Source of the DNA: a virus
Strand: one strand, 5' to 3'
DNA: 34,589 nt
IMG/VR virus record: IMGVR_UViG_3300045918_000291
Coordinates: 1-34,589 of that record
Shown: piece after piece, positions 21,238 to 32,848 of the stretch
Layout: the number at the start of each line of letters is the position of its first letter
Numbering within the stretch: the stretch's first letter is position 1
The notes under the pieces: generated by a model
Told to the model about the DNA's origin: nothing
Database searches by the model: none
The model's input: only the letters and a program-made list of their open reading frames with translations
Position numbers and translations under genes: made by a program

Positions 21238-23016
21238 TTATTTCCCGTAGTCAATTCCCCTGAACTCGGGGCGGAGGTAGTGCCAACCTGGGGTTTTGCC
21301 ATCGGTGGAGAGATACCATTGGTACAAATCATCAAACCATTTCTGGAATTTTAACTTTACATTATCCATAAGAAACTGCTCGGCATACTTTCGGATGGCT
21401 TTGTGGTCAACAGTTTTAGCCTTAATTGCAGCATCAACAAAATCTTGGAGGGTATTACAGCGGAAACCGACAATGCCATTTACGCAATCTGGGATAGTGC
21501 CGGGGAATACGCCAAAGTCTGTGGTTATGGGCGGTGTGCCGGATAACATTGCTTCGACATGAGTTCCGGCAAACGGTTCGAGATAGTCTGTGGGAGTAAA
21601 TACCGCTATGGCATTGGCAAGGAGTTCTTTTCTTTGTTCTATATCAGCAAAACCTCTGTACTCACAATGTTTGGGTAATTGTGATACATCTATCTCAGGA
21701 TCTGTTTGGCCAACCAGTATCAGTCTTTTACCGGTCGCACGGGTCGCTTCGGTCGCAGTAAACACCCCTTTTCGTTTTATCATTCGGCCAATGTAAAGGT
21801 AATAGTCGCCCTTTGTCTCCTTGAATGTAAAGTCTTTAGGGTCAAAGTAGTTAGGAATTACCCTGTCATAGTGGTTACCGTTACAATCACCGAATGGATT
21901 TTCGCTACCGTAGGTAAAACTTTGCAGGAATAGGCTCTCGAATGCCCTCCAACTATCTTTGGATGAACCACGATAACCGATTCCCGGCTCGCAAGTGAGC
22001 AGAAGATTAACTTTGTCAGAGATAGGGGTGTGGTATGTCCCCTGCATTAAGAGGATGAAGTCATCGTCAAGCTTCCGTTTGTTTATTTCTTCGATACATT
22101 TGGCATAGAATTTCTTGGTAGTATCGGTTTTCTTTTCATTAAAGTCGTGTCTGAATCCGAATGTTTTGTAGTCATATCCTATTTCGAAACGGTTATCTCC
22201 GTCCCCCCATTCCTTTCGGATGTCGGCAAGGGTATGGGTCTGGATAAACTCAGTACAGGGGGCATCTGATCCCTCTGCTCCATAGATATATACTTCATGC
22301 CCGAGGGAGAGGAGCATTTTACTGAGTTTGACTATCTTCTGGGTAAAGGCACAGGCCATATACCTTTCGGAACAGGGCAGGTGGACATAAGCGGGAATGT
22401 GGAAGCGGTATTTAACATCAGGTAAGCCATTAAGTTTAAGAATGTTTGACCTCATTTCCCGGTAGTTATACTTCTCTGTGTTGTTCAGGTTTTTGTCGTG
22501 CCACCTTTGGAGGTAAAGTTCCTGAGGTATAACCCCACCTTTAATGAATCCGGCTACCCTTAACTGAAGCCACAAGTCCCAGTCCTCAGCAAATTTGATA
22601 GAAGGTCGGTAGTGGCACTTTTGGAACACCCGGCTATTGAACATACCCCATGAATTCATGCGGTTAAGGCTACGATGGGTGTTAAAGGGGAGTGAGTATC
22701 CGTGTATTTCGCCTTTCCTATCACCAAAACATTTGCCCCATGTAACTACCCAGTCGAGGTCATTACTTTTGGATACGGCATAACTCATTTCGAGGAACTT
22801 AGGTTCGACCAAATCGTCATCGTCAATCATCTGGATATATTCCGGTTTATCTTTTAAAGCCAGTTCGACCACATCATGTTTAGCCTTGCCGATAGGAGTA
22901 ACGTCATAAACTGAGTAGACTTTGAAGTCTTTAAAGGTTTGATTTTTCAGGCACTTTAAAAGTTCCTCGTAGTATTTCTTCCGCTTAAATGATGTGGGGA
23001 TGCAGACAGCTATCAT
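21238..23016 (-). CDS. Two-domain glycosyltransferase (GT2 + GT4)
   Basis: A 592-residue protein. The N-terminal domain (about 1-200) is a GT-A family 2 transferase: IAVCIPTSF, KCLKNQTFKDFKVYSVYDV and the metal-binding IQMIDDDDLVEP (D65-D68). The C-terminal domain (about 215-590) is GT-B family 4-like: YIGRMIKRKGVFTATEATRA, LILVGQTDPE, and the E-x7-E motif in LEPFAGTHVEAMLSGTPP. It would transfer sugars from nucleotide donors in the cytoplasm. It overlaps the methyltransferase by one base (TAATG). Its place between fibre and capsid genes suggests glycosylation of virion fibres. The inter-domain linker contains 9-bp tandem repeats (TATEATRATG). Confidence 0.8.
   Translation of the reverse strand: MIAVCIPTSFKRKKYYEELLKCLKNQTFKDFKVYSVYDVTPIGKAKHDVVELALKDKPEYIQMIDDDDLVEPKFLEMSYAVSKSNDLDWVVTWGKCFGDRKGEIHGYSLPFNTHRSLNRMNSWGMFNSRVFQKCHYRPSIKFAEDWDLWLQLRVAGFIKGGVIPQELYLQRWHDKNLNNTEKYNYREMRSNILKLNGLPDVKYRFHIPAYVHLPCSERYMACAFTQKIVKLSKMLLSLGHEVYIYGAEGSDAPCTEFIQTHTLADIRKEWGDGDNRFEIGYDYKTFGFRHDFNEKKTDTTKKFYAKCIEEINKRKLDDDFILLMQGTYHTPISDKVNLLLTCEPGIGYRGSSKDSWRAFESLFLQSFTYGSENPFGDCNGNHYDRVIPNYFDPKDFTFKETKGDYYLYIGRMIKRKGVFTATEATRATGKRLILVGQTDPEIDVSQLPKHCEYRGFADIEQRKELLANAIAVFTPTDYLEPFAGTHVEAMLSGTPPITTDFGVFPGTIPDCVNGIVGFRCNTLQDFVDAAIKAKTVDHKAIRKYAEQFLMDNVKLKFQKWFDDLYQWYLSTDGKTPGWHYLRPEFRGIDYGK
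21733..21759 (-). repeat. 9-bp tandem repeat in glycosyltransferase gene
   Basis: Plus-strand units ggtcgcacg, ggtcgcttc, ggtcgcagt, encoding Thr-Ala-Thr/Glu-Ala-Thr/Arg-Ala-Thr. They share the ggtcgc unit with 4862-4888. Confidence 0.75.
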
Positions 23017-23600
23017 TATTTAAAATATTTTCCTTTAAATATGCCAGTGTACTCTTTTCCTCCGTTCCCCTGAGTTACCTTTCCCTCACCCCCGAACCAT
23101 TTATTCATGTCCGCTTCGGTAAGGTTATTCGGGTGACCGGGGGCTATCCCTATTTCAAGCCAATCAAAGACGCGGACAATTTCTGATACGGCAAGGGCAT
23201 TTTTGACAATCAGTTCAGGGTCAGATACGTGCTGTAGGACATTATAGATCCAGACTTCATTAAATTTTTCCAGAATCAATCTCCGTCCAATATCTTCTGC
23301 TGGTTGTTTATAGTAAGTAATTCCAGAGTTTAAGTATCTTTGTTCTACCCAGAATGGATATTCACAGGGGTCAACTACCGTACCTATTACGTTTTTACAT
23401 TTAAGGAGTAAGGATACCGGCCCACCGCCAATGTCGAGAACTGTTTTGCCCTGCATATCTATATGTGGCCCTTGGCTGTCCCAGATTATTTTTAGTCCCA
23501 TTTTAGGGGCGTAGTCGAGTTGTTTTGTTTCCTCTCCGTAGGTGTTTCGGCAATTATTCCACCATTTTGCTTCCCAGAGTTGGTCGTCCTTCCATGACAT
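23016..23600 (-). CDS. Class I SAM-dependent methyltransferase
   Basis: A 194-residue protein. Motif I is VLDIGGGPVSLLL (residues 54-66), the glycine-rich loop that binds S-adenosylmethionine. VVDPCEYPFWVEQRY is the acidic second-strand motif, and EVWIYNVLQHVSDPELIVKN resembles the motif IV/post-IV region of small-molecule or sugar methyltransferases. The C-terminus has a compact helix/strand end. The substrate is unknown; with the glycosyltransferase next to it, methylation of a sugar or a glycan acceptor is likely. It is driven by a promoter with operator copy 6. Confidence 0.8.
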   Translation of the reverse strand: MSWKDDQLWEAKWWNNCRNTYGEETKQLDYAPKMGLKIIWDSQGPHIDMQGKTVLDIGGGPVSLLLKCKNVIGTVVDPCEYPFWVEQRYLNSGITYYKQPAEDIGRRLILEKFNEVWIYNVLQHVSDPELIVKNALAVSEIVRVFDWLEIGIAPGHPNNLTEADMNKWFGGEGKVTQGNGGKEYTGIFKGKYFK

Positions 23601-23634
23601 GATACCATTGTATCATAATAGACTAGACTTGCAA
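23600..23634 (-). promoter_or_regulatory. Promoter with palindromic operator copy 6
   Basis: Minus-strand -35 TTGCAA (23629-23634), 16-bp spacer, -10 TACAAT (23607-23612), six bases before ATG 23600. The palindrome TGATACAATGGTATCA (23600-23615) overlaps the first base of ATG. Confidence 0.7.
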
Positions 23635-24669
23635 ATGAGTCGGGAATGGGCCAATTAAAGTAGTGACAGGAACATCCTCAGCCTCATTTATTTGGAAAAA
23701 AGTAGCAGGGGAAAATTGGTTATTGTACTGGGTAGAGATATAGCCATCGCTTAATTGGGTTGCGATTATTCTTATTTCGTCAAGAATTCCACTCATGTTA
23801 CTGCCATCAGCAGCCGATATTTGATACATATTCCCTCCGGTTAACCGAACCCCTACAGGAGCAGGTGTACCTATTCCGGCCCCGTCTTTGTATAACCTCA
23901 CATAGTCGTTATTTTTTATGGTTAGTGCTAAAAATGCCCAGTTTGTGTCATTCGTTCCGGCTTTAACCTCCGCATCCATGCCTCCGTAAGTATATGCATC
24001 AATCTGGCTAGTGAGAAATCTCAGTAAATCTATTACCCAGCCCCGGTTGTCACTTTTACACCTGCATATTATGTATTGGTGTTTGGAGGTATTGTTTGTT
24101 TTTGCCCACAATGAATAACTTACTTCTGTCTGTTCTGCTGAGTCTGGAACATCAATCCTGTATTGTCCTGCGAAACTTTGGCCCTTGCCAAACTTACCAT
24201 TGGTGGTTTCTATTGGTTGGTCTGCACCAGTTTTTGTGCCGTTAAAATTTCCTGTGGAGTCTTTAATAGTAGAAGTGTCTTCATCTCCCATGTGGTAAAC
24301 AGCCCTATATGAAGACCAGACCGCATTTCTGCCATACTGGTCACCCACTGCGTAATCGGGAGCAGCAGGATTATCGTAATAAATGTAAAAGTCCACGTCT
24401 GATGAATTCAGGACATCACCCTTGAAATACAATTCTCCTTGGTCTGTCCCAGAGTCATAACTAACAACCTCCCGGGGCAATTCAGTTGTTCCGTCTGCTT
24501 TGGTTATTCTTATATCTCTGGCATCAGTCTGGTTGCAATTAGTGTGGAAGTCAGCAGGTAAATCAGCAAGGTTGACATAAATAGGAAAGCCAGTTAAGTC
24601 TTCGTCTACCTTAGAAGCACGAGCGGTTATCTTCACCCTTTTTAGCCATGCTGTGTTGTACCATCCCAT
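23623..24669 (-). CDS. LamG/lectin-like protein with DUF2341 domain
   Basis: A 348-residue protein. Residues 1-120 match a DUF2341-like domain (WYNTAWLKRVKITARASKVD, DFYIYYDNPAAPDYAVG). Residues 125-330 form a concanavalin A/LamG-type sandwich (YSLWAKTNNTSKHQYIICRC, LDEIRIIATQLSDGYISTQY). Such modules bind sugars and are frequent in phage virion appendages. The last 20 residues are a short tail. The -10 TATTAT ends six bases before ATG. It is a likely cell-surface or glycan-binding fibre component; no catalytic site is seen. Confidence 0.72.
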   Translation of the reverse strand: MGWYNTAWLKRVKITARASKVDEDLTGFPIYVNLADLPADFHTNCNQTDARDIRITKADGTTELPREVVSYDSGTDQGELYFKGDVLNSSDVDFYIYYDNPAAPDYAVGDQYGRNAVWSSYRAVYHMGDEDTSTIKDSTGNFNGTKTGADQPIETTNGKFGKGQSFAGQYRIDVPDSAEQTEVSYSLWAKTNNTSKHQYIICRCKSDNRGWVIDLLRFLTSQIDAYTYGGMDAEVKAGTNDTNWAFLALTIKNNDYVRLYKDGAGIGTPAPVGVRLTGGNMYQISAADGSNMSGILDEIRIIATQLSDGYISTQYNNQFSPATFFQINEAEDVPVTTLIGPFPTHLQV

Positions 24670-24675
24670 ATGTTT

Positions 24676-24681
24676 ATAATA
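24676..24681 (-). promoter_or_regulatory. -10 element, leaderless-type
   Basis: Minus-strand TATTAT, six bases before ATG 24669; a second TATAAT lies 13-19 nt upstream. No ribosome binding site. Confidence 0.5.
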
Positions 24682-24692
24682 ACATTATACAA

Positions 24693-25565
24693 TTAACCGA
24701 AAACATTTTTCCAAACGTCACCGATATTAACCTGAACTTTAGTGACAGTCTTCCAGGCATCGCCTATATTGATCTGCGCTCCTGTGACATTTTTCCAAGT
24801 GTCTGCGATGTTAATCTGCATATTCGTTCCCGATGTTCCGGCTATATTAAAGTCATCAAATATGGCAGAACCGGGGGTAGGTAAGTTGTCAGCATATGTT
24901 TCAAGTTGGAGGTATAAGTCGGTTACGGGAACTCCTGATGCCACAGGGATGTTTCCTATTGAAGTCCAACTTCCTGCTGCTCCTGTGGCTGAGTATTCAA
25001 AGTAAACATTTCCCCCACTCTCCCTGATCTGAAGATATTTCATTGTACCGGAATTATAGGCAGTGTCAGAACCGACCTGAGTCCAAGAATCAGCCTTTAT
25101 GCTAAAAGCCTGTAGGATGGGGGATGCTCCTGTCTCTCTGAATAAATAGCGGTTTGAGCCATCAATTAAAGCCACAAGACCTGTTTCGGCTACGTCACTG
25201 GGGTTTAGGACTTGTTCTATGTTTACAAAGACAGCATTGCCGGTTAAGTCATAAGGTTTTTGTGACGTTCTGGCTGTTCCTGCCCCACCTGAATTTGCTT
25301 GTGGAGTGTGGGTATTTACTCCCCCAGATTCTGCGACAGTTCCGCTTCCTGAAACCCAGTCATTCCACTTTACGGTGTCAGTGGTATTGTCATCATAGTT
25401 ATCAGTTAAGGTTGAGGCTATCGCTAGATATATATATTCGGAAGGAATACCATTAAACCAATATTTTTGAGTGCCTTCGTCAACAGGAGAAGTTTTGGCT
25501 ACGCCTTCAAAAGGTAAACCCTTAAACCAGTATTTTTGTATACCATGTGGGTTAGTTGCTGACAT
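24693..25565 (-). CDS. LamG-like appendage protein with terminal repeats
   Basis: A 290-residue protein with internal repeats at both ends. Near the N-terminus, GIQKYWFKGLPFEGV and GTQKYWFNGIPSEYI are tandem copies. At the C-terminus, MQINIADTWKNV, AQINIGDAWKTV and VQVNIGDVWKNV are three copies of a strand module common in phage tail appendages. The middle (residues 50-240) looks like a LamG/concanavalin sandwich (YLQIRESGGNVYFEYSATGA). It is translated by coupling (three bases from the upstream stop). Probably a glycan-binding virion appendage. Confidence 0.65.
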   Translation of the reverse strand: MSATNPHGIQKYWFKGLPFEGVAKTSPVDEGTQKYWFNGIPSEYIYLAIASTLTDNYDDNTTDTVKWNDWVSGSGTVAESGGVNTHTPQANSGGAGTARTSQKPYDLTGNAVFVNIEQVLNPSDVAETGLVALIDGSNRYLFRETGASPILQAFSIKADSWTQVGSDTAYNSGTMKYLQIRESGGNVYFEYSATGAAGSWTSIGNIPVASGVPVTDLYLQLETYADNLPTPGSAIFDDFNIAGTSGTNMQINIADTWKNVTGAQINIGDAWKTVTKVQVNIGDVWKNVFG

Positions 25566-25566
25566 T

Positions 25567-28116
25567 TTATGTTGTCGTCCAGTCGTCTACATTAACAAAA
25601 CCGGCTGTGCCATCACAATCGACTAAGAACTCCATAACACCGTCATCAGTAGCTGCTGCCGTTGTTCCGGTAAGTAGTTCCCAATTAGCAGTAGCACCCT
25701 CAACGTGTTGGGTTTCGATAACCGTATCAGTAGCGATACCGATTGCATTATTTTCTTTTAGAATAAGTCTGGGCTGGTTTCCGTTATATAAAGCACCCCC
25801 AGAAGCAACTGTGGATTTTCTGACGTAACAACTGATAGTCACTGTTGCGCCGCTGGCTACTGCTACTTTTTTGCTGCCACTCTCGAGTTTTATATTGGCA
25901 GTGTTGGGAGTAAGTCTTTCAGATGGGGAAGCGGTATTGTAGTACGTGGTATCTGATTGGATAATTCCATATCTTAACCAGGTCTTATGACCCCCTGCAC
26001 TTTGGTCGTGTTTGCTGGAATAGACACCACTTTGAGAGTTCAAACTACCATTATTAGTGACCTCTGTCCCTGATGCTAATAGACAATTTTTAAGGATTAT
26101 TTTCTGGAATACTGATGCACAGACATTTATATCGTTAGTATGGTTGTTGGTAACTCCGAAAGTAGTATTAAGGAATTTGATATATAGGTTCGGATATTGG
26201 GTGGTAAGGTTTATGGAAAATCCATTAGTTGTGGTAAAGGAAGGATCGCTCCTTAACACTGAATTTTGAATAGTTACCCCATCAATAAAAGAACAGATAA
26301 CAAGAATGTTATTGGTTGAATTACCAAATAAAAGAAAGTTATCAATGATTAAATTTTGTATGCCAAGGTAAAGGCTTGATGGGTCAGACAATAAAAGACC
26401 AGCAGTAGTATTTCTCCAAATAGTAAAATAGGAGATAGTACTTACTTTATAATTAGTGCCTTGTCCTGAAACTTTCATTCCGTAAGTAGAACCGGAATGT
26501 ATCGTGTTGTAGGATATATTCCCTGTTATTTGTGCAGTAGCAGTATCAAGGCATAATTGATACCCCACCCCATTTGAACCAGCAATGGTATTATAAGTAA
26601 ACGTGCAGAATAATTGGGTACTTCCGATGTAAACTACAGCGTTGCTTGAACCAGCCCGACATAATATTAAGACGTTATAATTTACCGTAATGTCTGTTCC
26701 TGCAGATGCTCCATATAATCCAAGAGATGCCTGAGTAGCCCCAGAGTTGTTGCAGTTATACATTCCGTTATAGTTAAAGGTTATATGTGACACAGCATTG
26801 ACGTTAGTGAAAAACCCGCCATCTTCCATGTCGTGTAATGAACAATATTGAATATTTATACTTCCTGTCAAAACATCAGGACAAACCCCGAATTTTCCTG
26901 CAGTATTTTCTCCCAGATAATAAAATTCAACCCAGTCAATATTTACTGTTGTTGAGTCTTTAAAATCACAGTAAGACATTATAGTTGAAGTGGCCGATCT
27001 AATCATTACATTCCGTGTGAGTAAGATTACTTCTCCTTGGGTTGGTGAAGTTCCTGAATGGACAGAAGCACCAAAGTTAACTGTGACGTTACAAATTTCT
27101 GCTCCGGCATCGCCATTTAGTATTTTAGTTTCACTTTGTGAATAAGTTTGAGTTGTTGAGGCTATGGCCACCACGTCCCCGCTCTTCCAACCAGAATCTG
27201 AATCCAAATGAAAATGTCCCTCTCCGTTAACAGTGTCGACTTTTAATAGACCTTCGAATATGTTTTTACCAGCAGTCCTTGCCGCCCCTTGTGCTGTGAA
27301 CGTGCTACCCGCCCTAGTGATTAGTCCCATCCCTCCGTCAGCAACTGGGTCAAATTCCAAAACCGCCGTGCTTCCTGTCGGAATCGGATTAGCGACTGTT
27401 CCAATCGTAAAAGTGCCTCCGTTATAGACAATGACGTTGCCAGAACATTTGAGGTAGTAATTAGTGGCTGCTGAATAAGCAAAATTTATAGTCCCTCTTT
27501 TACATACAGTTATTGCCACTCCTGCGTCTGTGCCTGAACCTAAATCAACAATGGAAGTAGCTATTTGATCCATTGTGATTGTTATATCGTTCCCTGTACC
27601 TGCTCCTGTGTGTTCCCCCATAATGTCCAACTGATCTCCTGCTCCCGGTGCGCCAGTGGTTGTGGTTCTTAGCATTCTTGACCAATTTCCGGCAGTAGCA
27701 TCCCTGAAAAGATTCACCTGTGTGGCAGAGGATGTTTTAGCCTGAACATAATAGCTTTTTCCGGCAATAAGCAAAGTAGAGGAATTAAATTTAAAGAATA
27801 ACCAGCCACCATCATTACCCACCGCTGTACAAGCAGGTAAATCAGAAACATTTAATGCCACAGTTTTAACATCAAGTGAATCGGTAACATTTCTAAGGTT
27901 TATAGTCACCGTTCCTGTAGGGGAAGCAGCTCTCGATGCTAATTTAACAGCGATTCCGTCAATCGTTATTGCACCCGGGGTAAATTGAGCAGAGTTTACA
28001 TAAGAAGTAGTCAGGGCAGTATTTCCCGCCTCTGAATCCAAAAGGGAAGTAGCATCAACTACAGCCCAACTTCCCGCTGTATTGAAATTTCCTCCGAGTG
28101 ATATTTTAGCAGCCAT
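25567..28116 (-). CDS. Beta-helix/G8-like virion protein
   Basis: An 849-residue protein. An N-terminal beta sandwich (residues 1-200) is followed by a G8-like strand segment (VIVYNGGTFTIGTVANPIPT, then GHFHLDSDSGWKSGDVVAIA). Residues about 340-650 form a right-handed beta-helix with many Asn/Thr/Ser turns (IQYCSLHDMEDGGFFTNVNA). The C-terminal domain is a carbohydrate-binding-like jelly roll (ATVTISCYVRKSTVASGGAL). The fold suggests a tailspike-like or surface-binding appendage. A catalytic residue pattern cannot be assigned. It overlaps the upstream zinc protein by one base (TAATG). Confidence 0.65.
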   Translation of the reverse strand: MAAKISLGGNFNTAGSWAVVDATSLLDSEAGNTALTTSYVNSAQFTPGAITIDGIAVKLASRAASPTGTVTINLRNVTDSLDVKTVALNVSDLPACTAVGNDGGWLFFKFNSSTLLIAGKSYYVQAKTSSATQVNLFRDATAGNWSRMLRTTTTGAPGAGDQLDIMGEHTGAGTGNDITITMDQIATSIVDLGSGTDAGVAITVCKRGTINFAYSAATNYYLKCSGNVIVYNGGTFTIGTVANPIPTGSTAVLEFDPVADGGMGLITRAGSTFTAQGAARTAGKNIFEGLLKVDTVNGEGHFHLDSDSGWKSGDVVAIASTTQTYSQSETKILNGDAGAEICNVTVNFGASVHSGTSPTQGEVILLTRNVMIRSATSTIMSYCDFKDSTTVNIDWVEFYYLGENTAGKFGVCPDVLTGSINIQYCSLHDMEDGGFFTNVNAVSHITFNYNGMYNCNNSGATQASLGLYGASAGTDITVNYNVLILCRAGSSNAVVYIGSTQLFCTFTYNTIAGSNGVGYQLCLDTATAQITGNISYNTIHSGSTYGMKVSGQGTNYKVSTISYFTIWRNTTAGLLLSDPSSLYLGIQNLIIDNFLLFGNSTNNILVICSFIDGVTIQNSVLRSDPSFTTTNGFSINLTTQYPNLYIKFLNTTFGVTNNHTNDINVCASVFQKIILKNCLLASGTEVTNNGSLNSQSGVYSSKHDQSAGGHKTWLRYGIIQSDTTYYNTASPSERLTPNTANIKLESGSKKVAVASGATVTISCYVRKSTVASGGALYNGNQPRLILKENNAIGIATDTVIETQHVEGATANWELLTGTTAAATDDGVMEFLVDCDGTAGFVNVDDWTTT

Positions 28117-28418
28117 TATTGAATCTTAGAATTTATAATCTGTGCAGGGTTTTTCTGGTTTAATGTGCCATCTCTTGCTATGGATGGGAATTTAGGATTT
28201 GCATAATCTGCTTGAGTAGGTTTGTCAAAATTAGGCATCAGGGTTTTGGCTTTATCAACACAAACCTGATGTGCAGTTACCTGAATATCCCTATGTAAAT
28301 TTCTGGGGTCATGCATCCAGTATTGGACTTGTGCCTCTATTACTTTGCCGTTATCATCTTTTCCCCCATTACTCATGAGGTCTAATCCGCAAATTGGACA
28401 CTTAGGTTGTACTGCCAT
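28116..28418 (-). CDS. Small Cys/His protein of the fibre cluster
   Basis: A 100-residue protein with CPICGLDL near the N-terminus and H42 and H50-type His plus AHQVCVDKAK downstream, giving a C-x2-C...H...C pattern for zinc. The C-terminal half is low complexity. It sits within the fibre block (coupled at both ends), so it may be a fibre connector or chaperone; no family match. ATG starts shortly after the collagen gene stop. Confidence 0.55.
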   Translation of the reverse strand: MAVQPKCPICGLDLMSNGGKDDNGKVIEAQVQYWMHDPRNLHRDIQVTAHQVCVDKAKTLMPNFDKPTQADYANPKFPSIARDGTLNQKNPAQIINSKIQ

Positions 28419-28420
28419 AT

Positions 28421-32471
<4,051 letters not shown>

Positions 32472-32488
<17 letters not shown>

Positions 32489-32828
32489 CGGTTACCCTCC
32501 TTGTAATATCACCGACAACTTTGAAAAGTCTCCGTTTTGTGGAAGTAACGACATAATCCTTGATTAGTTGTACGTCCCACCAGTAAGAACCGGGTTCCAT
32601 GTTCTCGGTTTCCTCAGAGGTAAAGTTAACGGTTAGGACTCCATGGTTGTCTCCCGGCCCGACTGTTTTATGAAGTACCGCTTCATCGTCTGGGTCATAA
32701 GGGCTGTATTTTGCTGTGAAATACAATAGGGTGTCGGTAAGATCAATAGCATTGCCATCGGTATCAAGGACTGTCACATTAAATGTAAAATTGTCACCGC
32801 GTATAAATTCAAGGTTATCTGTTGCCAC
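32472..32828 (-). CDS. BppU-like Ig-fold appendage protein
   Basis: A 118-residue protein with an immunoglobulin-like sandwich: FIRGDNFTFNVTVLDTDGNA, VLTVNFTSEETENMEPGSYW and WDVQLIKDYVVTSTKRRLFK. This is the N-terminal module type found in baseplate upper proteins and fibre adaptors, often at the base of appendages. It begins with GTG (MATDNLE), seven bases after TGCTATAAT. It overlaps the collagen gene by 17 nt. It may attach the collagen-like fibre to the virion. Confidence 0.7.
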
Positions 32829-32835
32829 TGTTCAA

Positions 32836-32841
32836 ATTATA
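32836..32841 (-). promoter_or_regulatory. Extended -10 TGCTATAAT for fibre operon
   Basis: Minus-strand TATAAT with TGC upstream, seven bases before GTG 32828; no ribosome binding site and no clear -35. Start of the fibre operon. Confidence 0.6.
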
Positions 32842-32848
32842 GCACCAC

